Part shown: positions 1-5,682 of the stretch, one piece after another
How the letters are laid out: every line of letters starts with the position of its first letter
How positions within the stretch are numbered: the first letter of the stretch is position 1
Source of the DNA: Spirogloea muscicola
Lineage: Eukaryota > Streptophyta > Zygnematophyceae > Spirogloeales > Spirogloeaceae
Reading direction: 5' to 3'
NCBI GenBank assembly: GCA_009602725.1
Contig: WELB01000259.1
Location: 92,931 to 103,674 of the forward strand
Length of the DNA stretch: 10,744 bases
Notes under the pieces: model-generated
Database searches by the model: none
Told to the model about the DNA's origin: nothing
What the model saw: only the letters and a program-made list of their open reading frames with translations
Made by a program: the position numbers and the translations under genes

Positions 1-4
1 GTAG

Positions 5-100
5 GGCCCGCCTTCTCGAGGTGGGCCTTGAGGCGAGCCTCCCAGAGACCCTTGGGGAGGGGTGGCACATGAAGCACTATAAGTAGGGCTGAGACCAGCC
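5..100 (+). other. three LTR stem-loops
   Basis: Three dyads follow each other: 5-13 pairing with 19-27 (nine pairs, one G-T), 38-43 with 55-60 (six pairs) and 87-91 with 96-100 (five pairs). Each has a counterpart in the same relative place in the other LTR (5352-5447), although bases and stem lengths differ. The role is unknown. GC-rich sequence forms such dyads easily, so the evidence is the conserved order, not any single stem. Confidence 0.45.
78..83 (+). promoter_or_regulatory. TATA box of the LTR promoter
   Basis: TATAAG lies between the conserved block GAAGCAC (71-77) and the third stem-loop. RNA polymerase II would be expected to start about 25-30 bases downstream, near 105-115, which puts the U3/R border there. 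The corresponding place in the LTR at 5135-5624 reads CAAGGA, so that copy has no recognisable TATA box here. Transcription from this site would run antisense through element A. Confidence 0.55.
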
Positions 101-146
101 TCCGGGCACCCGGCTCTGGTCAGCGAAGCCCACGCCAGAGAGAGGC

Positions 147-220
147 GCGCAGCCCTGCTGCCGCCTGCTGCCGCAGCTCGTCCGCGCAGCCCTGCTGCTG
201 CCTGCTGCTGCAGCCTGACG
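147..220 (+). repeat. two copies of a 37-bp CTG-rich tandem repeat in the LTR
   Basis: Two adjacent 37-base units start at 147 and 184 with GCGCAGCCCTGCTG. They differ mainly by CCGC-to-TGC changes inside a run of CTG/CTGC triplets. The repeat lies just after the predicted transcription start and helps make this LTR longer than its relative at 5135-5624. Confidence 0.8.
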
Positions 221-473
221 CCGCAACCTGTCCCTGCGGATCTTCATCGGCTCTTCTGAAGGTAGACTGTGGCTGCTCCCTTTGGGGACAGTTGCTGGCC
301 CGTACCGAGAGGTGAGTCGCCGCCTGTCGGCGGCGCCTCAGGGCAAGGTATTCCGCTGCGTGTGCTTGTGGTGCTTCTCTGTGCTGGGGGTTTCGTCTCT
401 AAACCCCAGAGACAGAAACCAATCAGGACGTCCTAACCCTTAACTGGTTGTGAAGGGCTTAGAATGCTTCATT

Positions 474-484
474 TGGTATCAGAG
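474..484 (+). promoter_or_regulatory. primer-binding site for initiator tRNA-Met
   Basis: TGGTATCAGAG starts two bases after the LTR's terminal CA, where a retrotransposon primer-binding site belongs. It is complementary to the CUCUGAUACCA 3' end of plant-type initiator methionine tRNA, including the CCA tail, over 11 bases; the next base no longer matches. Animal initiator tRNAs end CUCUGCUACCA, so the site favours a plant or green-algal host. It fixes the orientation of this fragment as plus. Confidence 0.85.
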
Positions 485-487
485 GAG

Positions 488-1023
488 TCCATGTATCTTG
501 CTAGCCTTGTATTCTGTGATGATACGGCTGACAATGCAAGGTTCCTTCTGATGCTCTGGCACTGATTAGTCTCTTGTGGTTGAGACACCTTGCCAGACCG
601 TACTCGTGGATCTGCATCAACGGGCCGATTGATACTGTTGTCCACTCGCCCGCTGCATCCACAAGCCCGGGGTCGACCAATGTCAAGTGTTCCACCACCC
701 CGGCAGCCACCGACATTGCCAGGTCAGTCTCGCCCGCGTAACCACCTGCGGTCGGCGGATTGCCTGTCTTTTGACAAGGAGGTGAAACCGACCGCCGATG
801 GGCGGCGAGTCTGGCCATGTCCCAGAGGCTGGTCCGTACCCAGTTCTGGCCCCTCCCTCGGCTGCGCGTGCTGCTTGCGTTTTGGGAATATGGCTTGCGC
901 GCTACCATGATTGCTTTGCTTTGCTGGGGCACCAGCTTGCTTAGTGTGTTGTGGTAGTATTGTCTTCTCGGTGTGTCTTGCGCCCTCCCACTGACTTGGC
1001 CTTCAGTGTGTTGGTGTAAAGGC
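488..1023 (+). other. untranslated leader between PBS and gag; no gene seen
   Basis: About 535 bases separate the primer-binding site from the likely gag start. No frame on either strand gives a recognisable protein. A weak dyad (749-755 with 788-794) and a short GCTTT repeat near 914-923 are the only local structure. Retrotransposon leaders commonly carry packaging signals, but none can be identified here. The minus-strand frame that stays open through this stretch is a chance extension of the chromodomain frame across the junction. Confidence 0.55.
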
Positions 1024-1120
1024 ATGGAGTCCGAGGACTCAAGTGCGCAACTTAGCGCCCCTCCGCAGGGAGTGCCACCGGCCGACGTCGAGGATGTGGC
1101 CAACGAGTTGGCGGAGCTCC
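1024..1120 (+). pseudogene. gag: gag N-terminal fragment (about 32 codons)
   Basis: An ATG in a good context (GGCATGG) opens a frame beginning MESEDSSAQL and running into an acidic, Ala/Leu-rich helix-like segment (ADVEDVANELAEL). Its third codon positions are mostly G or C. Position just after the leader, composition and start context fit the N-terminus of a gag protein. The frame continues to a stop at 1174-1176, but everything past about 1121 is antisense to the chromodomain of element A, so the gene is cut there. It has no obvious identity with the gag of element B, though gag N-termini diverge quickly. A competing reading is that minus-strand pol continues, frameshifted, through 1042-1120; I find this less likely. 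Confidence 0.5.
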
Positions 1121-1122
1121 AC
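1115..1122. other. strand-switch junction between two retrotransposon fragments
   Basis: On the right, minus-strand codons match element B pol through the residues CP just after the chromodomain (1122-1127). On the left, that match stops and a plus-strand gag-like frame ends. No target-site duplication or LTR end separates them, so this is a rearrangement joint (inversion or end joining), not an insertion by integrase. The exact base cannot be fixed to better than a few nucleotides. Confidence 0.6.
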
Positions 1123-1290
1123 GGGCAATGGGCAAGATGGCCCGAAGGTTCCCACGTATTGTGTTCAGGCCCATAGCCTTTCCACTTTACAAGATACTCT
1201 CGGGACTTACGTCGCCCACGGAGCTTGTCGCGGTGAGACAAGATCTCCTCCACCTCAAACTCTTCATTATCCTTGACGACAAGGGAAGGG
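1121..1290 (-). pseudogene. pol: chromodomain of element A integrase, C-terminally cut
   Basis: The frame carries a chromodomain: FEVEEIL, then YLVKWKGYGPEHNTWEP, ending in LAHCP at the junction. Chromodomains bind histone tails, often H3 methylated at Lys9, and steer chromovirus integration to matching chromatin. The three positions of the aromatic cage are filled by Phe (1257-1259), Trp and Tyr, so binding is plausible. The domain is out of frame with the upstream integrase because of a five-base GGGAA duplication (1283-1292, plus strand). The roughly two dozen residues that follow in element B are absent. Confidence 0.85.
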
Positions 1291-1546
1291 AAGGTGGGGG
1301 CGGTTGGACACGACCATCCGTATGGAATGGTTCGAGCTGGGACACATGGAATACTTTATGGATTTTCCAATGTAACGGCGTGTCCAGCTCATACGCAACT
1401 TTGCCGACCAGACGCACTACACGAAAAGGTCCAACCCACTTTGGTAGCAATTTAGGCGTACCGACAGCCCGCATGGAGAGATGCTTTGTGCTGAGTAGCA
1501 CTTGAGCACCCACGTCGAAGGATATATCCCGTCGACGTCGATCAGC
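1291..1546 (-). pseudogene. pol: integrase C-terminal (GPF module) segment of element A
   Basis: This segment reads VGAQVLLSTKHLS, then KWVGPFRVVRLVGKVAYEL and KVFHVSQLEPF: the GPY/F module that follows the catalytic core of Ty3/gypsy integrases and helps in multimerisation and DNA binding. It is in the same frame as the core but lies after the TAG at 1547-1549. Its right part ends at a Pro-rich stretch where the frame is lost before the chromodomain. Alignment with element B suggests the TAG replaces a Tyr codon. Confidence 0.85.
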
Positions 1547-2160
1547 CTACTGCTTTTGCCGTTGCTGGGCAATCTCCAAGCATTGCCTAGCCCTCCGCTG
1601 AGCTTCCAGGAGGTTCCCGGTAAAAGTTACTGCGGCCGGCACACCTTCCGGCCTCCCCACCTGTGAAGGGGCTCGGGGATGCTGACCATAGTTAAGAAAG
1701 AAGGGTGTATTCTTGGTTGACTCGTGGAAGGCATTGTTCACGGCATACTCCGCTGGAGCAAGATACTCATCCCAGTCACTTTGACTGGGGTTTACAAAAT
1801 GCCGCAACATGTCTTCCAACACCCGATTCATTCTTTCCGTCTGACCATCTGTCTGGGGATGGAAAGCCGTGGACATGGATTGCTGGGTGCCAATCAGCCT
1901 GCACACTTCCTTCCAGAAGTGCCCCGTTAAGCGAGGATCGCGGTCAGACACGATCCGCTCGGGGACTCCGTGCAGTTTCCATACGCGGTCCACGAAGATA
2001 CCAGCGAATTCTTTGGCTGACACCTTTGTGGTCGTAGGCACAAAATGCGCCATTTTACTCAGACGATCCACAAATACGACAATGGCATCATGACCCTTTT
2101 TCGTCTTTGGCAACTGGGTGATGAATTCCACACTTACATCAGACCAGTTCCTCGGAGGAA
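1547..2160 (-). pseudogene. pol: integrase catalytic core of element A
   Basis: This is the RNase H-fold strand-transfer core. The second acidic residue lies in VSDRDP and the catalytic Glu in DGQTERMN, with the 35-residue spacing of the DD35E family. The first acidic position, Asp in the SVDFITQLP of element B, is Glu here (codon 2126-2128). That change would be expected to cripple catalysis even without the other lesions. The segment enters by a frame change near 2160 and ends at TAG 1547-1549 after the helix EAQRRARQCLEIAQQRQKQ. Confidence 0.9.
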
Positions 2161-2262
2161 TTCCAACGGTTGGAGCAACCCGGCAGGCTTATGAGAGCGT
2201 GCCTTACTGCGCTGGCAGGTGGCACAAGTCCTTACAAAAGACTCTACTTGAGCTTTAAGTCC
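2161..2262 (-). pseudogene. pol: Cys half of integrase zinc-binding domain, element A
   Basis: Between two single-base losses, a short third frame reads VESFVRTCATCQRSK and then HKPAGLLQPLE. The CATC pair is the Cys half of the HHCC zinc-binding domain; the His half (HEPPYSGHLG) sits in the preceding frame. Element B has the same residues in one uninterrupted frame, so this is clearly the missing middle of the gene. Confidence 0.8.
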
Positions 2263-3508
2263 GGCCACCGGAAGAGAAGCTGGACGGCTTTCTTCGTCTT
2301 TCCCATACCCAAATGACCACTATACGGAGGCTCATGCAGTTCTTGCAAGATACTGGTGCGCAAGGCATTGCAGTCAGGAACTACAATGGCGTCACCTCGC
2401 CACCAAAAGCCTTGGTCATTTATTAGTGTGCGTGTATTGGTTTCATCCGCAAACCATGGGTCTGTGCCATACTCATCACGAATACGCACATACAGCTCAG
2501 AGAGGTTGGCAGTGGACTGCCGAGCAGTTCCACGAGTAGGCCGCAGGTCTGCGGTCTGAACCCTTGAAGCGTGCAAGACAGCCGCCACAGCAGCCCCTGC
2601 AATGTTGCGACTCACCGGGTCCGCAACATTCATACGTCCAGGGCGGTACAACCACTGGAAACGGAATTGTGCTATACACTCAGCCCACCGTGTTTGACGC
2701 CTGCTCAATTGCTGTTGTGTGTGAAAATAGGTCAACGGGCAATGATCCGTTGTTATGACCGTAAAGTCAACACCCTCGAGATAGCAACGCCACACACGTA
2801 AGGCGTGCACAACAGCAAGGAGCTCTTGCTCTCCCGTAGTGTATTTAAGCTCTGCAGGACGAAGCAGGCGACTTTCAAATGCTACGGGATGACCCTCCTG
2901 CAAGAGTACGGCACCAATGCCGATCAAAGAGGCGTCACATACTACTTCAAATGGCACGCCTTCTCGAGGCAAGGCCAAAACAGGTGGATTCACCAGGACC
3001 TGTTTGATATCCTCGAATGCTATCTGGCATTCGGACGTCCACACCCAGCTGACGTCCTTACGAGTGAGCTTCGTAAGAGGGAAAGCCATACTTCCGTACC
3101 CTTGTAGATACTTGCGAAAGTAATTTGCGAATCCCAAGAAGGACCGCAACGCTGGCACATTCCGTGGCACAGGCCAGTCCTTTACTGCTGAAGTATTTTT
3201 GGGGTCGACGCGTACCCCGTCTTTGCCTACAACATGCCCTAAGTAGGTGAGCTCAGGCTGGTTGAATACACATTTGGATCTCTTGGCATACAACTGGTTT
3301 GCACGTAATAGTTGCAGCACTTGCCGCAAATGACGTACGTGCTCCTCAGGCGTTTTACTAAACACCAGTATGTCATCAAGATAGACCAGCACAAAGTCAT
3401 ACAGTAGGGGGCCAAAGACTTTCGTCATTACCGCCTGAAATGTGGCAGGTGCGTTGGTCAAACCAAAGCTGAGCACCTTGAACTGGAAGTGACCGAGCAG
3501 CGTACGGA
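2263..3508 (-). pseudogene. pol: RT palm/thumb, RNase H and integrase N-terminus of element A
   Basis: The 410-codon frame starts inside RT at [13 protein letters not shown] and holds the catalytic YLDD. It continues through the connection (SFLGFANYFRKYLQGY) and RNase H, with catalytic Asp in VVCDAS, Glu in GEQELLA and Asp in TDHCPL. It ends in the HxxxxxxH half of the integrase zinc finger. RNase H carries one extra Thr (2748-2753) immediately before its TDH motif compared with element B. The frame is lost near 3508 on the RT finger side, apparently one T missing, and near 2262 at the integrase side. Confidence 0.9.
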
Positions 3509-4935
3509 TGCCGACTTCGGGACATCCTCAGGGGTGATACGAATTTTATGATAACCACTTTGCAAATCGAGGGAGCTGAACACATTAGCTCCCGCTAGAC
3601 GGTCGAACAGGTCGTCTATTCGAGGCAAAGGATACCGATTCTTGACGGTGAGCTTGTTTAAGGCTCGATAATCGATGCACATACGAGGACTACCATCCTT
3701 CTTCTTTACGAAGAGGATTGGTGCACCGTACGGCGACTGGGAAGGCTCAATATGGCCTTTACGTAGCAGTTCCTCCACTTGGGACTGCATCTCCCGGAAT
3801 TCGAGAGGACTCAGTCGATACATTGGACAGTACGGCGGTACAGCGCCGGGCTCTAGTGGAATTGTATGAGCCACGCCTCGGTCAGGAGGCAAACCGTCCG
3901 GGAGGGCATCGGGGAAAACATCCGCAAATTCCTCCAACAAGCTGTCAAGAGCCGCACCATGTGAGGCCACATTACTCACTACTACTGATTCAGGGGGGGA
4001 CTCACTTTCCATCACCATTAGCAGATACACAGCCGAGGTGGGTTCTGCGTGAAGGACCCTCAAAATTTGCACAGCCGACAGCTGAATAGAGGACTCTGTC
4101 ACAGGCGATGGTACAAAGGGAACGTCTTTGTGCAGTACAAAACGACGAGAACCCTGTCGGCCCGAGCAAGTCCGCGCGTCAAAGTCAAGGAGGGCCCCAT
4201 TAGAACACAACCAGTCATCGCCCAATATCACATCAAAGCCCAGTGCCAACTCAAGGACATGGCAAGACACAACCGTCTTTAAGTTTTGAATGTGTAGAGG
4301 AACTTGACATAGGCCCATAATTTCGGCACTTTGTCCATTTGCCAAAGTAGCTTGTGAAATGGTAGTAGGTTTTACAATTAAACCATTGTCACTCACAAAA
4401 TTCTTACTAACACAGGAAACAGTAGCCCCTGTGTCTATAAGGATCTGGGCTGGCTGACTAGCCACCAGTCCTGAGAACAACATAGTTGGCGCGTCAGCGC
4501 TGAGTGCCGAGGCACCTACTGCCGTAAGAATATAACTACTAGCTACGAAGATGAGCAGTTTAGAAGGTCTTGGAGATCCGTCCTTCACTCCGTACTTCAC
4601 GTGGAGGTGGCCCGCCTTCCGGCGACACAGCAAAGCCAGCCCCTTTGGAGGTAGAGGATTCATTCCGCGACTGCACGGCACAATAAAGAAGACAGGTTCT
4701 TTAGTACCGTGTAAACTGATCCAGCTCAGATACATGTTCGCAGCTTTCTGCAGCTGATTAGAAGGAACCCATACAACGGGGCCACCATCTACCAGTGCTT
4801 GCATAAGCTCATGCACAGAGCATACTACTGGCACAACGGACTTTGGACATGCTCGTCCTACAAGTTCAAACAGCATATTCACACCACGCTGCTGAATTAC
4901 ACATAAGGAGGTTAAGGAAGGGGACTCACTTTTCC
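3509..4935 (-). pseudogene. pol: pre-protease domain, aspartic protease and RT N-terminal part of element A
   Basis: From its GTG at 4882 the frame has 474 codons. Residues ~3-74 form an unassigned domain shared with element B. The retropepsin follows, with the active-site motif [12 protein letters not shown] (Asp150) and the later [10 protein letters not shown] (~216-225). RT begins near residue 340 and shows [17 protein letters not shown] and [10 protein letters not shown], whose Asp439 is the first catalytic Asp. After DVPKSA a missing base shifts the frame, and the last ~17 residues are nonsense before the stop. The open frame extends upstream of 4882 toward the zinc-knuckle frame, so the GTG is not a real start. 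Confidence 0.88.
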
Positions 4936-5130
4936 CTTTACCTTGTCCTTGTACTGGCCCTTAGGGCGTGTCGAGGATGGTGTTGACGACGCTGGAGTCT
5001 TCGGCGGCTGTAGGCAGTCCCGAATGCGATGCCCCTTGTTGCCGCACCGGTAGCAAGCTCGATCTTCCTCAGGGACGAAGGCCTTTGTAGAGAATCTCGC
5101 CCTGAACACGCAGTTAGAGGGAGAGAGTCC
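4936..5130 (-). pseudogene. gag: gag zinc knuckle of element A
   Basis: The frame contains CYRCGNKGHRIRDC (5014-5055), a CX2CX4HX4C zinc knuckle that binds genomic RNA in retrotransposon nucleocapsids. A Lys-rich tail follows. Upstream it is open only to 5130: a TAA at 5131-5133, perhaps an altered Gln codon, and then the LTR of element B end it, so the matrix/capsid part is missing. Downstream, the frame stops at 4912; alignment with B shows a frame change near 4931-4945, so nucleocapsid and protease were probably once one polyprotein. Confidence 0.85.
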
Positions 5131-5134
5131 TTAT
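5130..5134. other. candidate half of the target-site duplication of element B
   Basis: CTTAT lies directly outside the LTR end at 5135. Ty3/gypsy integrases usually duplicate five bases, so the same five bases should follow the other LTR of B beyond the window. This is inferred from position only. Confidence 0.3.
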
Positions 5135-5624
5135 TGCATTCGAGCATAGGGGGTTAGGGGCCAACCCACTACACAAGGAAGCACTAGCGCATAGCGCAGC
5201 GGAAGACAGGCCCTGTGGCGCCGCCTTGACGGCGACTCCAGCTCCTGGGCGCAGGCCGGCGCAGCAGGCCCCGCAGCGCAGTGCGGCGGCGGCTGCGGCG
5301 GCGAGCAGCGGCAAGGCTGCTCCAAGGCTTCCTCGGCTCGAACTGATTGATGAGCCTCAGCCCCTGAGGCTCCTTGGTGCTTCCCCGTGCCACACCCCCT
5401 CCAGGGGTGTGAGCAGGTTCGCCCCAAGGCCCGCCTTGCGGCAGGCCCAAAGATCCTCCCTTGGCCGGGCGGATCCTTGAGGGGTATTTCCGGACGGGCG
5501 GGACCCGCACCCGGGCGGGCCACCGACCAGCCAGCCTGGCAGCTGGCAGGGCACCTGGCCCAAATAATCGGTCATGTAATGCCAACAGAGCCATGTGGCT
5601 TAACCAAACGGCTGTTTCACTACA
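5135..5624 (-). repeat. 3' LTR of element B
   Basis: The boundaries are inferred. On the minus strand the LTR starts TGTAGTG just after the polypurine tract (5627-5640) and ends GAATGCA, abutting the gag of element A; this gives 490 bases with TG...CA ends. The ending resembles the GAATGC...CA end of the plus-strand LTR at 471, and several internal blocks are shared in order. The middle is very rich in GC (GCC/GCT triplets). No clear TATA box is visible where the relative has one, and no AATAAA signal was found. Confidence 0.75.
5352..5447 (-). other. three perfect or near-perfect stem-loops in the LTR of element B
   Basis: The dyads are: 5352-5360 with 5364-5372 (nine pairs, three-base loop); 5391-5398 with 5404-5411 (eight pairs, five-base loop); 5428-5435 with 5440-5447 (seven of eight pairs, four-base loop). 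The order and spacing match the three dyads at 5-100 in the plus-strand LTR, with different stem sequences. Possible roles include 3' end formation or packaging of the element's RNA; none is shown by sequence alone. Confidence 0.6.
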
Positions 5625-5626
5625 TA

Positions 5627-5640
5627 CCTCCCCACTCTGG
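5627..5640 (-). promoter_or_regulatory. polypurine tract of element B
   Basis: On the minus strand the sequence reads CCAGAGTGGGGAGG, ending two bases before the inferred LTR start and 42 bases after the pol stop (5683-5685). Purine-rich tracts at this place resist RNase H and prime plus-strand DNA synthesis. One T and the initial CC interrupt the purines, so its exact extent is uncertain. Confidence 0.65.
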
Positions 5641-5682
5641 TGTTCACGTCCTCGGGAACCTCGAGAGAACAACCGACAGATT

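Larger units (their letters stand above)
1..471 (+). repeat. LTR, left-truncated, plus orientation
   Basis: The right boundary is set by the terminal CA at 470-471 followed by TT and the primer-binding site. Read on the minus strand, the LTR at 5135-5624 shares several blocks with it in the same order: a GGGCC...GGGCCTTG block (4-30 here), a GTGGCAC...GAAGCAC block (62-77), a GAGTCGCCG...GGCGGCGCC block (near 313-337) and the terminal GAATGC. About 175 bases that the other LTR has at its left end would lie before position 1. The homologous part is about 157 bases longer here, partly through the CTG-rich tandem repeat at 147-220. Confidence 0.75.
1..1120 (+). mobile_element. 5' end of a plus-strand Ty3/gypsy element (LTR, PBS, leader, gag start)
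   Basis: The stretch has the order expected at the left end of an LTR retrotransposon: an LTR ending in CA at 471, a two-base spacer, a primer-binding site, a leader of about half a kilobase and an ATG opening a gag-like frame at 1024. It is cut on the left by the window edge and on the right by a switch to opposite-strand pol sequence at about 1115-1122. Its LTR is related to the one at 5135-5624 but points the other way. It may be the displaced left end of element A, after an inversion, or a separate truncated copy; the window cannot decide. Confidence 0.75.
1121..5134 (-). mobile_element. element A: decayed Ty3/gypsy chromovirus internal region
   Basis: Reading leftward from 5134, the domains run in Ty3/gypsy order: gag zinc knuckle, pre-protease domain, aspartic protease, RT, RNase H, integrase (zinc-binding, catalytic core, GPF module) and chromodomain. 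Comparison with element B shows at least six interruptions: frame changes near 4940, 3508, 2262, 2160 and 1288, and a TAG stop at 1547-1549. No LTR or polypurine tract of A is present. Its gag N-terminus is cut by the LTR of B at 5134/5135 and its pol C-terminus by the junction near 1120. Confidence 0.9.

Noticed and set aside
590-910. 106-codon plus-strand frame in the leader
   Set aside because: It lacks an ATG at its start, shows no recognisable domain and lies in a retrotransposon leader; it looks like chance in GC-rich sequence.
501-1253. 250-codon open minus-strand frame
   Set aside because: Only its first ~45 codons are the chromodomain of element A; the rest crosses the junction and is antisense to the leader and gag start of the plus-strand fragment.
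3675-4282. Plus-strand frames of 64-123 codons over RT and protease of element A
   Set aside because: All are antisense to well-supported RT/protease motifs.
4912-4935. Programmed gag-pol frameshift after the zinc knuckle of element A
   Set aside because: Element B keeps zinc knuckle and pre-protease domain in one frame, so the break in A is better explained as decay.
5226-5320. Triplet-like GCG/GCC run as a coding Ala tract or CRISPR-like repeat
   Set aside because: It lies inside the LTR, has no regular repeat-spacer spacing and no supported reading frame.
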